Shown in pieces: positions 21,957-33,057 of a DNA stretch of 64,000 nucleotides (position 1 is its first letter; the number at the start of each line of letters is the position of its first letter). Under the pieces are notes generated by a model. It did no database searches, was not told the origin of the DNA, and saw only the letters and a program-made list of their open reading frames with translations. Location: the NCBI GenBank assembly GCA_034769895.1, contig CM068372.1, positions 370,841,258 to 370,905,257 on the forward strand, given 5' to 3'. Source of the DNA: Magicicada septendecula (lineage: Eukaryota > Arthropoda > Insecta > Hemiptera > Cicadidae). Made by a program: the position numbers and the translations under genes.

Positions 21957-23066
21957 CTATATGAAGTAATAAAAATAAATTAATATATTTATGCACACAT
22001 GTTCGCGCACTTTTATACATTTCCCATATATCCTGTGGTACTTTTGTTCTTGATTTTTCAGATATGAATGCACACTAGAGGTGGGGCCGATATACCTATA
22101 ACAGGTATTTTGGAATAATATTTTTGTGAAACGGATGTAACAGTGACTGAAAAGTTGAAATACCTGTTATTCATGGCCTCGCTGTTCCGATTTGTGCCCC
22201 CCCCCCCACAAAACTAACGAGTACACAAGTAACAAGTACTACAAGTATTAGGAGTATTATGGATACACAAGTAACAACAAGTAAACGAGAATAACAAGTA
22301 TTAGGAGTATTTCAAGTACACGAGTACGAAGCCATTTTTTGGTCCTAAATACTTCATTCTGCACAAAGAGACGAAGCTGTTTTTAATAAATGAAAAAAAT
22401 TAATACTGATGTACATTTATTCTCATGTGTTATGCAGATATATAATACAGATTATAATAAATTATACATTGTACTAGTCACCAGCCTGGTAAATTTTGAA
22501 AAAACGAATTATATTGTGTTATAACCTACAGAGTGGCTGATAGTTGATAGGCCACATTATATTTTTTTATGTGATTTTAACTTCACTGCACATCTCACAT
22601 AAATGATGAGATTGTTATAACGGACATTTATGCACTTTATCTAGTCCTGTTCATTAAATCTTTACTGATCTGATAAGGCTACCCTAACAAATAAGGTGTT
22701 TCTTTTATTTAAACCACTGATTTTGAATTTTTCTATCACTTTACTTATCATTTGACTAATATTAGTTTCCACTTAGTAAAGAAATAAAAGTAACAAACTC
22801 CGTAACAGATAACACAATTAGGTGTAAATGGTCAAACTGCAGCCTAAGATAAATACACGATCTGATTAAGATAAGAATTTACTAAACTTATTAGAAGGCC
22901 ATCAATAAAACAAGGAGGTGATAAGAAGAGAAAGCTACAAGTTTATCTGAATTTCTTGGAGACTGTAAAACATTCATGATTGATTTATGATATGGCTCGA
23001 AGTTTCTATTATTTGCCCAACTTGTGCTTTTGCCAGGACCTATCAGTTGCAAAGTTGATCTACTAG

Positions 23067-23361
23067 CAGTGGTTCCCAACCTTTCCTGACCCAAGTACCA
23101 CTTCGGTCTTCCGCACTCTTTTCGAGTACCACCTGATAAGAAAATACGATAAAATAAAAGCAGATATCTAATGAAATTTTACCGCAAACTGTTTAGGTTT
23201 TGTTTTTATCAGGGTAATCGGTTTAAATCCTGTTCGATGAAAATTTGTTGTTTTGAACATAAATTTGTATTTTTTTTTTAAGTAGGCCTACATACTTTTT
23301 TCTTAGCTAGGTCTTCTTGCTTACCACTAGTGATATGCCTACCACTGGTCAGGAACCCCTG
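23067..23361 (+). mobile_element. Small hAT-like MITE nested in the 1.7-kb hAT element
   Basis: Left end CAGTGGTTCCCAACC, right end on the opposite strand CAGGGGTTCCTGACC. Short similar flanks (TACTA) adjoin both ends. No coding capacity. The ends resemble widespread hAT MITE termini. Confidence 0.6.
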
Positions 23362-23494
23362 TACTATGGGAAGGCCTTCTAAAGTGGACAGTGTCCACTG
23401 TGACTGTTGTGGGTTGAGCTAGGTTATGTTCGTTCTTGAATTTTGTTGTCCATGACGTGTCCGTTGATTAACTAATTATAAGTGTAACACTACC

Positions 23495-23620
23495 AACTCA
23501 GAACACAAATTTTTATTGGTAAAAATGTAAAATTTTTACCTTATAGCCTGAATCAGTTTTCGCTTATTATAAGCTTCGTCAGAAGCCTCTGACCTGCAGT
23601 ATATTTATTTGAAGATATTA
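23495..23620. repeat. Dispersed repeat with TTCGTCAGAAGC motif
   Basis: This stretch shares phrases (ACACAAATTTTTATT, GTAAAA-TTTTTACCTTA-AGCCTGAA, CGCTTATTATAAGCTTCGTCAGAAGC) with 35625-35800 and, more weakly, with 35895-35970. Similar TTTCG...TCATCAG or CTTCGTCAG phrases are common in Penelope-like element ends and related arthropod repeats. The family is not assigned. Confidence 0.45.
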
Positions 23621-24489
23621 CATGGGAGACCTGCAGGAAACTCAACGAGTTACTTACACAGGAATAATATAGGTTATGTATAATAAGCATATAATAACAG
23701 GTATTTGTACCTGTTATTTTTTTGGAATGGTATTTTCGTGGCTGTTATTTTAAAATACTACTTTAGCCCACCTCTACTGCACACCGCCTCTTCAAAATGA
23801 AAAGTAAGCAGTCACATAGCTGTCCAATCAAAGTCTATAGTGAGACGCTAATTCATTCATTACATAGTCTGCTGTTATAATTTAACCCAGTAGATGTCTC
23901 CTACAAACCACTGAAGTAATCAGTATTCAAGTTCAGCTGTTGCATGTTCTACACATGTCAAATACACATGAGGTGGTACTTGATGAATCAATATATGAGG
24001 AAAACTCCCGATCAATTTAATTCTGAAACTGAATATATAGATAAGAATGTATTAAGAATCTGGTGAATCTTCCAATTATGAAACAGAAATATAATTTCGT
24101 ACACATAACCTAAATGATTTACGTGTATTTTCATATACGTTTTATTTTCATTATTTTGTCCTACAATTATATTGGTTTTCCTTGTATGCAGATACACCAC
24201 AAAATGAACCAAAGCTAAAAAAGAGAAGGAAATCATGGCATGGTCGGTGGTACTGATACGACTGACAATGCTATCCGGCCACCTCTCCTTGTGTTTGAAT
24301 GAGGATCTGCTATAATAGTGCCAATTGAAAACTGTTCAGAATTTCACTGTTTCTGATTGTTTTTTGGTGGAGACTAATTAAATTAGCTATTAGAGTGTAA
24401 ATATAAATGTCATAATGAAGATTTAACAAAATTTTGCTCGAAACACAACAAGCTATACCGTCCAAGGGGTATTACCTATAACTAAAAAT

Positions 24490-24625
24490 GTACACATCTG
24501 ATTAGACAAATGGCAACAGACAGATGCAAGGTTTGGAGAGTCAATATATCCCAACATTGATGAACTGAGTTGGTATAGCAGAGATGAACAACTAACGTAC
24601 CTGACCCACAATACGGCCATTTGGC
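24490..24625. repeat. Dispersed repeat, single-unit form
   Basis: It contains one copy of the 41-bp motif (TCTGATTAGACAAATGGCAA) and then sequence ending in AACTGAGTTGGTA and a GGCCAT end. The same flanking order is found at 26380-26765, where the motif is amplified to seven units. Confidence 0.65.
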
Positions 24626-24849
24626 TTAGTCCATGTTTAAGACCAATTTGTTAAAATGTATACACATGTGACCAGACTACTAAGAATATATGCCTAATCT
24701 GCATAGAACGAGCTTAAAAATTATAAAATGTATTTTTTTTTTGTTAAAAGATAAATTTGCTACAATAATGCTAAAAACAGGGGTCCATCAGGGAATGACA
24801 TGAAAAAAACGGTGGTGTGGTTAGTCATTACTTGATATTCTGAAATGGT

Positions 24850-25345
24850 CTTTTTTTTAGCATCGGCCATCTAAGGACCACATGCCAATTTCAATTCTTT
24901 ATTCTTTGTTCTTTCCTTTTTCTCCAATATTCTTTCATCTGTCCACTGTGTCTCTTCTCCCTGTCTTCAGTCCACTTTGAACCTGCATTTTCTCTCTCTC
25001 CTACCCTGGACTCCTTCCATTTTTAACACTTTTGCCCAAAAAACAACTCATTCAATTGCTTCTTCTGTGTTTATATTATTTTTTTCTAAATCCTTTTGGA
25101 CTTCTTCAATCCAACTTGATGTTGACTTCTTCCCCCACAGATATTTGAAGATCTGATTTGTTAACCTATCGTCGTTCATTCTATGTAAATGTCCAAAAAA
25201 TAATAGTCATCTTTTTCTCATTGTTTCTGTTATATTTTCTACACTTTGATATATTTCATCATTACTTCTTAATTTCCAACCTTCTGAAGTTTTTCATGGG
25301 CCTAATATTTTCCTAATTTTTCTTGATTATAAAGACTCCCTTGGA
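24850..25345 (-). mobile_element. 3' fragment of a LINE, minus strand
   Basis: On the minus strand one reads FGHLHRMNDDRLTNQIFKYL, then KKSTSSWIEEVQKDL and EEAIE, the C-terminal tail typical of arthropod LINE ORF2 proteins. Upstream RT-like residues (RRLEIK) precede it. Frames are broken downstream. It lies in the first intron of the ankyrin gene, close to exon 1, in the same orientation as the gene. Confidence 0.7.
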
Positions 25346-25483
25346 TCCTCCGTTAGCAAACGGTTGTAATGACTCTACAAATACCCTTCACTGCAGTATA
25401 TAACAACAGTTTAGTAATAATTCATTATGTAGGCTATAGAGCAATGATTACAAAAAAAAAAAATGATAAAAATTGTATTATAC

Positions 25484-25507
25484 CTCCTCTATTTGCTGTA
25501 TAACCAT
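25484..25507 (-). CDS. ANKRD28/44/52: ANKRD28/44/52-family protein, predicted coding exon 1
   Basis: On the minus strand an ATG in good context (CCAAAATGG) starts eight codons, MVIQQIEE, followed by a donor GTATAA. Joining to exon 2 is in frame and gives a start of the same length as that of the vertebrate PP6 regulatory ankyrin subunits (a short leader before PLVQA). A second possible ATG further upstream (about 25571) opens only a short frame that ends before this exon. The exon is too short to be certain; RNA evidence would decide. The upstream sequence to about 25600 may be 5' untranslated. Confidence 0.55.
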
Positions 25508-26379
25508 TTTGGCACACTGTATCTTCACATTTATGTTTTCCTAGAAGACTCCACTGTATTCTTAACGGCCATGATCACATTCTGCATATGCATCTAAAAC
25601 AAACACAATTGGTTTCATAGCACAATACAATGTAAAAATTAATGTACCTGATAAAGTGCTGACAAATTAATTACAGTGTGTAATTGATTGACTGTTGTAC
25701 TGATTAGGCTACCTGTTTATAATCTGAAGACAATTCCTGCTATTAAGTCAGATTAGATAAATGTTATATTTGTACAATGATTCAGTACACAAGTCTTTTC
25801 AGTGTACTAAACACAAGTACAAACAGAACTTACACACTTATGTTTGACCGACTCGGCATGATACACATACGTATCAATCAAATAATTACATTTCTGGGCG
25901 GGGCTGTTAAAAACGCTCATCTGGTGTATTACAACAAAATTCATTTAATGCATCACAGGTGAAACCACTTATCTTTAAGTACTCCAAGCAACAGTAGTAG
26001 TAAATACAGTCAGATATATCATTAACAGATGAAACAACAAACTTCTAATCAGGAAGTACACATGATCAAATACTACTGTGGATTTATTTTCTCAAATAGC
26101 TATATTAGAATTGCATATAACTAATATACACAGGCCTACAATCAACATCATACTATCACATGGTGCAGCTGCACGCAGAACAAGTCACAGTTTAGAATTA
26201 AACAATGGGAAACACAAATTCAAGTACATTTGCTGTTTTTTCACTTCCTATGATACAATGCAATCTGCAAATCACAATAACAACTGAGCAGACTAAAATT
26301 GCAATAAGTAACCAAAATAAAGGTAGGTGGGAAGACAGGAATATGAAGATCTAATATACTAAGCAAACAACTAAACAGA

Positions 26380-26765
26380 AAATATAAAAGTCTGATTAGA
26401 CGAGTGGCAACAGACAGATGAAGGCTTAGAGTCTGATTAGACGAGTGGCAACAGACAGATGAAGGCTTAGAGTCTGATTAGACGAGTGGCAACAGACAGA
26501 TGAAGGATTAAAGTCTGATTAGACGAGTGGCAACACACAGATGAAGGCTTAGAGTCTGATTAGACGAGTGGCAACAGACAGATGAAGGCTTAGAGTCTGA
26601 TTAGATGAGTGGCAACAGACAGATAAAGGCTTAGAGTCTGATTAGACGAGTGGCAACAGACAGATGAAGGCTTAGAGAGTTCAATATACACCAACAGTGC
26701 TTAACTGAGTTGGTACAGCACAGATGAACCACTATAGTACCTGAGCCGCATAAGGCCATTTTTTT
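26380..26765. repeat. Dispersed repeat with 41-bp minisatellite, 7 units
   Basis: Units of 41 bp start at 26390, 26431, 26472, 26513, 26554, 26595 and 26636, beginning GTCTGATTAGACGAGTGGCA. They are nearly identical, with one or two changes per unit. Flanks match those of the monomeric copy at 24490-24625 (AACTGAGTTGGTA and a GGCCAT end). The array therefore arose by expansion inside a dispersed repeat, not as a separate satellite. Confidence 0.9.
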
Positions 26766-26839
26766 GTTTATAAAATCCCCTCACAGATCTGTACAAATGA
26801 CTCCATAAGCTACTTCTATCCTGACATTAAACCACAAAG

Positions 26840-27935
26840 CTATCTTCTGGCAGGACTTTGTAAGGGCTGACTTTGCACTGAAGACATACTCTCTTTAAAA
26901 ATATTAATTGAGAAAGAATGCAATTTAATTTGGAGACACACCATTGACCACGAGAAAGCATTTGATAGTTAACAGATCCATTCTGTGGGACATCATGTGT
27001 AAGATGGGTTATCCTAAACATCTTGCAGATGTTATATAAAGACCTTATACTATTGTAAAAGGATAGTATTGTGTACAGGAGAGGGTATGACAAAAGAGAT
27101 CTATATTATTAATCAGGGGGTGCCCCAAGGCTATAGCATGTCTCCAACGCTGTTTAATATCTACATTGATGACATCGTTGTTAGAGTTGTGGATCTGGGA
27201 ATTAAAAAATAATAGAACATACGTGAATACAATGTTGTTTGTGGATGATCGAGTAATCAGTTGAATGCGACCTCCAGAGATCAATGTTCCAGTTACAGCA
27301 AGTCTGTTCAAATTACAACATTAAAAATTTCTATGCAGAATACAAAAACTATGGCATTTATGAGCAAATACCTCTTGCAGACTAAGATTGTATTGGATAA
27401 CAAGAGTAGAGGCTAGGTGTCACATTTCAGCTGTCTTGGCTGTGACATCACTTATGATGTGGATTATGATATTGATCACAAGTTGCCTAAGTTTCAGTCT
27501 TACTCGGTATGTGGCACAACTCAAGTGTTATCAAGGAAAAACTGAACGACTTGACTAAAATTGTATAAGGTAGTGGCTGTGCCAGTGTTATTGTATGGTT
27601 ATGAAACTTGGGTTCCAGAAAGAAAAACATCTAAGTAGGAAACAGGCATCGGAGATAAAGATTCTTGTGATCTGTTGAAGGTTGCATATGAAGAGATCGA
27701 CTCTCCTGTGAAGGGATTTGTAAAGAGTTAAACATGTTTTATATCCAAGGTTGTATTGCAGAAAACAAAGAGAGATTGTTTGCTCATCTAAATAGAATGC
27801 CAGATGGAAGGGGGTTGCCTAAGGAAGTTTGGCAATACAAGCCATAGGAAGACCAAACAAGCGCTGGTATAGTGGACTAATTCTTTTGGGACCACAACAG
27901 GCGATTTGCCTAGTCCCTGATAGAAGAAGAAACGA
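26840..27935 (+). mobile_element. Degenerate LINE reverse-transcriptase fragment
   Basis: In sequence: DHEKAFDS (26950 region), then QGVPQGYSMSPTLFNIYIDD at about 27113-27172 (RT motif with the PQG and SP.LFN.YIDD blocks), LFVDDRVI (in place of the FADD box) and later GRPNKRW near the 3' end. Frames change repeatedly and stops are frequent, so it is a dead copy. It lies upstream of the ankyrin gene on the opposite strand. Confidence 0.75.
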
Positions 27936-28894
27936 CAGCTATCTTTTTGATTAACATTATCCATTTACTTACGAGTCTGCCATCTTATCTATATAGCAGA
28001 AGGTGAGCAATAGTAGTGTTCATCATGAAGTAAGATGCACGTTATTTTCTGGTGATTGAATTATTCTTCATATTATTTGATTATGTTAGTAAACTAGCAA
28101 ATAAGGTCACCCACCATCCTCCAGACTGAGGTAGCAAGAGAAAAACAATAGGCAAAGTGGCATGAGGGACACACTTAATAGCCAACAGACGTTGTGCAAA
28201 CCATGGATGAAGCCATCTACCCAAGAACCTCACTCAAACCGAGTGTAAGCTACCTCTGTCTCCACTGAGTGCACTCACAAATTCTTTCATAAGGGTGAGT
28301 AATAATAATGAAAAAGTTAATTGATTAATTATTTTTCTATAAGAAATTACATCTAATATTACGATACATTTACAAGGCTACAATTGAAAAACAGATGAAT
28401 TTGAGGTAAGTTTTTAGGCACTGAAATTACCATAAAGTGAAGAGCTGTTTGTGGCATGAACTCACCACGAGTTACAAAAGTGTGATGATGACTTTAAAGA
28501 TTTGTTGAGAAAGTATGGACAAATTGTTAACAGGAGGTTATACAGAAGTTTTGTGGACATTACAGTAAAACGGATAAGGCATCTGTATAAGTAAAGCTGA
28601 AGAATTAACTGATAAAGAAACACCAAAATAAAGTGGATGACTAATTTGAAGGAAAATGGAAATGAGAAAAGTGAGCGAGATACTATCTTTGAAGACTCTA
28701 CAACCAGTGCCAGCTATGCAATGACTTGTTTGACTTGGCAAGTCATTTGCATTAATGGAAGGATAAAGAATTTTATTGAAAATGACTTAAATGATATTTC
28801 AGGCTGTAAGAAACATAATAATGATGATTGTACTGATAACAATAATAATAATAATAGATGCTTAAATTCATAGTGACCGTCAATCAATGAGATC
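27936..28894. other. No gene recognised
   Basis: AT-rich non-coding sequence. A 78-codon ORF at 28637-28873 is rich in Asn and Asp from an AAT/AAC microsatellite at 28840-28858 and is not convincing. No repeat with defined ends was seen. Confidence 0.5.
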
Positions 28895-29135
28895 TTCAGT
28901 GAAGGGTTTGTGAGGATCGGTCAAAAATATAAAGATAAATTTTAACTTATTTGTGTCAACGTTTCGACAATGTTTATTGTCATCATCAGGACAATTGTTG
29001 CTGACGCCAAACACACAACTGCACACACACACGCGCGCGCGCGCGTGCACGCGTCTGTAGCTGTAACAAACAGTTGTGTGTTTGGCGTCAGTTGTGTTTA
29101 TATTTTTGACCAATCCTCACAAACCCTTCACTGAA
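28895..29135. mobile_element. Inverted-repeat (MITE-like) element with double hairpin
   Basis: Outer arms of about 39 bp (28895-28933 and 29097-29135; TTCAGTGAAGGGTTTGTGAG and complement, two mismatches or so). Inner perfect 21-bp arms at 29001-29021 and 29071-29091 (CTGACGCCAAACACACAACTG). The loop contains (CA)n and (CG)n dinucleotides. The phrase CGTTTCGACAATG with CATCATCAGG between the arms is frequent in arthropod Penelope-like and foldback repeats. No ORF worth calling. Confidence 0.7.
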
Positions 29136-29918
29136 AAATTCAATAATAATAATAGAGTGAGAATACTGTGCTTGGTTGCCATTACAACCATATACGCGAG
29201 TTCCCTTTAAGTCTCAACAACATGCTAACAGTGTTGTCCAGTGCATTCTATTCATGTAATTATGTCCTTAATTTTAAATAAAAGTCGTTAATTAGTAGTG
29301 AACTAAGCTAACTATAGAATGTCAAAATTATTTATTTTTTTCAAATACCATATTTTGTGTATATAATCTTGAACCCAATTTGTAACATTATGCTAAGGAA
29401 CTCCCCAAAACATCAAAAGTACCGAGAGTCACCACCACATTTTGACAGGCGAAATGTGGAAACCCCAACACCATCCCTCAAAATTAAACAACAAGCAAAT
29501 CTTAAAATACTTAAAAAAGTCCTTACAGAAGAATACAGGGTCCAGGTACGTTTAAACGAGTCCCCTGAGCACAGGTTAGGTTGGGGTGAGGTGCCAAAAA
29601 CACTAAATATGAAGTCATATAAACACAAAATTGTATTGTATAAATATCCAATTGAAACATTATCGATTACAAATTATCTAAACAATATATACCATTTCAA
29701 ATTATGCATGTTGTAAGTTGTGGAAGACCATAGCGATATTGAATATTCAAACAAAATTGGTACCTATATAGAACTGCAATTTATTGGATTTAATATAAAT
29801 CCAATTTAAGGAAGCTTTGGTAAAGTGGGTGTATTTCCTTTGGACTGGAACAGGTGATTCACAGATGGAAGAAGAAAAAGAATTTAATTTAATTAACATA
29901 TGGGATTTTAATAACCAA
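29136..29918. other. No gene recognised
   Basis: A 119-codon ORF at 29357-29716 (plus strand) has no motif I recognise and no repeat relative in this window. It could be chance. The rest is AT-rich non-coding sequence. Confidence 0.4.
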
Positions 29919-32900
29919 CTCAGATTTTGATGAAACTTGATTTATTTGTTCTCCCTAAAGAGATAAGTAACAACACCAAATTTTAACCCTCTATCCCACT
30001 CCGTTTTCATTTTATAGGCTTTCAAAGTTTTGAAATTTTAGCGTTTTTAACAATCGGATGTCGCGAAACGAGACTTGCTAACCTTTTGAAAACAATTTGT
30101 AACTTTTTTATTTATCATCCAATCTTTGTAAAATTTTGTAGTTATATACTACAAAGTATAAGGATTCTAGAAAAAAAATACACAATACCTTTAATTAAAA
30201 CCACTAAGGCTGGAAAAAAATGTTTTATTTGCATCTTTGTAGTTTTTTTTTTTTGTAAAAAAACATGGTTTAGCATTAAATTGAATATCACAGGAAGGGA
30301 AAGGGATAATCACAAAAACTTTTTTTCTTCAAAATAATCCTCAATACATGGGCTATCATATGAAAAAATAAAACTGATGGGATTTTCATTCCTTTGTTGT
30401 TGTTTTTTTTTTTTTGTTAAATGTACGAATTTCAGGTAAGTTTTTATCGAGTTGTTTTACTAATGTATTATTGTTAAAGGTTTTTAAAAATAGTTTTTTA
30501 AATATAATTCAAATTTCTGATTATTATAATGCTAATTAATATATTTAAAGACAATATAAATAAAACTAATATAGGCCTAAATAAATTTAATTAATAAGGG
30601 GTGTAACATGGCAAATATGTATTAATAATTATGTAAGCTGTGTACATATAAAAGTTATAAAAAATTAAAAACTATTAGTAACTATTTTTCAGAATGTACT
30701 AACTACATTCATCAGAATGTAATTTCATTAATTTATGCTGCACAATTTGAAGAGAGCTATAAAGATCTCACAAAAATGGTAGTATATGAAAACCCAAACC
30801 GTGCGTGTATGCTAAGGCATTGTAACAATTGCCCACCCAAAGAAACACTAACAGACCTTTTACAAACAAAATTTGAAGATTGTGATGAAGACCGCATCAT
30901 TGAATTTAATCAATGGATTTCAACTGACAGAACACAAATGATGATTACATGTTCTGCAAAAATTCATGAATTTATTGATGACCTTTCGTCTAAATTGGAA
31001 AAACTTGTCCCATACTCTTATACTGCAAAGTCTCAATCAAAATATTTCAAGACACTTAAAGAATCTTCTGACGCAAACATTGCCACAGTATCAATGGACT
31101 TTAGTGAAAATTACTCTTTTACTATCCAGGACGAAGCCCAAGGATACCACTGGACATCTGACTCTTCCACTGTACATCCTATTATAATTATCCTTAAAAG
31201 TATTGAAGGTGAAAGACTAGTTTTGTCTCTTTGTGTCATATCTGACGACATGAAACATGATGTTTGTATGGTCTACAAAATTCAAGAAATTGTAACAGAA
31301 TTCATTAAAGAAAAGTATTCACATGTTACAAAAATCCACTATTTCAGTGATGGCTGTGCAGGCCAATATAAAAATAAATTTAATTTTATAAACCTTTGTC
31401 TGCATGAAAAAGATTTTAAGATCAGGGAGCAGTGGTAGTTCTTTGCAACTAGCCATGGAAAAACTGAGTGTGATGGTATAGGAGGCATTTTTAAAAGGCT
31501 ACCACGAAAGGAAAGTCTACAAAGACCTCTTGGACATCAAATATTATCTCCAGCAGATTTGTTTGAGTTTTGTAAAGCCAACATCACCAAAGTTAATTTT
31601 AATTTTATTTCTAAAGATTCAGTAAATCAGACATGTTCTGACCTTGCGGAACGCTTTGAAGATATACAAACACTTCCAGGTACCAGAAGTTTCCATAACT
31701 TTAAGCCATTAGATTGTTTAGGGAACTTAGGAGCAAAGAGGATCAGTAGTGATGAGAAACCCACCCTTACGTATAATTTAAGGAATAAAGTGACATCACT
31801 TGTGAGAGAAGAAAATTTGAACCCATCATGCTACGTCGCTTGTAAATATGACAATCTGTGGTACTTGGAATCATCCTGAAGTAAATGAAGAAGAAGGTGA
31901 TGTGACTGTTCAATTTTTGCATCCTACAGGACCATCACCGTCATTTCATTGCCCCAAGCGAGAGGACATTTGCCCGGTGCCAATTCCTCATGTGCTTGCA
32001 ATTGTTGAGCCTCCTCGCACATCAACTGGAAGAACCTACAGATTCTCAGAGGAGTGTATGAGTTCAATTCAGAAAAAAATGTAACTCCATTAAATTTCGT
32101 GGACTGTACACACTGTAAATAACAAATATTGGCATGAAATTTTGGTAAATTTCCAGACTTTGTTATCATTTCTTTATTAAATGTACATAATGTTAAAAAA
32201 TATTTGATCTTTTGTCAGCATTAAAAAAAAATTCTTGAACAAGCCTATTTAGGTTAAAATAGAATATTCCCTATGGATGAAAATATTTATTAGTTATTTA
32301 TTCTTCAATAATAATAGCAACCTAGGCCTGTACCTCGAAATTCAAAAGTCTCAAGAAAATGCAATTAGGGATTTTTTGAATTTTGATTGATTATTTGAGA
32401 AGTTGTTGATATTGTTCTAACATATATATTTGTTTTAATATAGGGCCCTGTTTGTTTTATAATCACTTAAAATTTTAGTTTTATTAAAAAAAAATACTTA
32501 AGACGCTTTTAAATTTCTATGGCTTTGTAAAATCGCTCAATAAAAAAATTTAAAAAACTTACCTTTAACAGAAAAAAAACCCAAACAAAGGAAAAAAACC
32601 CACCAATTTTAGTTTTTCATATAATAGCCCATGTTTTGAGGATTATTTTGAAAAAAAAAAAGTTTTTGTGAGTATCCCTTTCCCTTTCTATGATATTCAA
32701 TTTAACGCTAAACCATGTTTTTTGCAAAAAAACTACAAAGATGCAAATAAAACATTTTTTCCAGCCTTAGTAGTTTTACTTTAAGGTATTGTGTATTTTT
32801 TTCTAGAATCCTTGTACTTTAGAGTATATAACTACAAAATTTAACAAAGATTGGATGATAAATAAAAAAGTTAGAAATAATTTTCAAAAGGTTAGCAAGT

Positions 32901-33057
32901 CTCGTTTCGCGACATCCGATTGTTAAAAACACCAAAATTTCAAAACTTTGAAAGCCTATAGAATGAAAACGGAGAGAGATAGAGGGTTAAAATTTGGGGT
33001 GTTGTTGCTCATCTCTGTAGAGAGAACAAATAAGCCAAGTTTCATCAAAATCTGAGA
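29919..33057 (+). mobile_element. DNA transposon with long (~460-bp) terminal inverted repeats
   Basis: Left arm 29919-30383 and right arm 32599-33057 are inverted copies (outer phrase CTCAGATTTTGATGAAACTT; inner phrase CATATAATAGCCCATG in the right arm). They differ at many positions, so the copy is old. Between them lies one transposase gene on the plus strand. The target duplication could not be fixed; an ATATGG motif near both ends is possible. Several invertebrate superfamilies have TIRs this long. Confidence 0.85.
30693..32084 (+). pseudogene. Transposase of the long-TIR transposon, decayed
   Basis: Coding sequence starts after a splice acceptor (ATTTTTCAG, 30684-30692); a matching donor (TTTCAGGTAAG) lies at 30431-30440, so a small intron and an upstream exon are likely. 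Readable blocks: CMLRHCNNCP, an acidic block MDFSENYSF (candidate first catalytic Asp), HYFSDGCAGQYKNKFNF (candidate second Asp), and FFATSHGKTECDGIGG with FKRL (candidate third acidic residue nearby). I know this block pattern from DDE-type transposase-like proteins of cnidarians and insects but cannot name the superfamily with certainty. Damage: a TAG at 31436-31438 just before FFATSHGK, and a frameshift near 31865 after which the C-terminus continues in another frame (31848-32084, EEGDVTVQFLHPTGP). Otherwise the frame is open for over 1.1 kb, so inactivation is modest. Confidence 0.75.

Larger units (their letters stand above)
22076..23776 (+). mobile_element. Non-autonomous hAT element, 1.7 kb, with 8-bp duplication
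   Basis: Terminal repeats TAGAGGTGGG at the left and CCCACCTCTA at the right. Flanks ATGCACAC (22068-22075) and CTGCACAC (23777-23784) make an 8-bp target duplication with one mismatch, as expected for hAT. No transposase is encoded. It contains a second MITE at 23067-23361 and another repeat at about 23495-23620. It lies in the first intron of the ankyrin gene, 120 bp upstream of exon 2. Confidence 0.75.

Noticed and set aside
25560-25575. Upstream ATG (MAVKNT) as start of the ankyrin protein
   Set aside because: The frame closes after about 13 codons before the predicted exon 1 ATG. At most it is a small upstream ORF in the leader.
28637-28873. 78-codon ORF ending in poly-Asn/Asp
   Set aside because: The composition comes from an AAT/AAC microsatellite, with no supporting splice site or homology.
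29357-29716. 119-codon plus-strand ORF with basic, Pro-rich composition
   Set aside because: No motif, no start context support and no repeat or exon evidence. It is only slightly longer than expected by chance.
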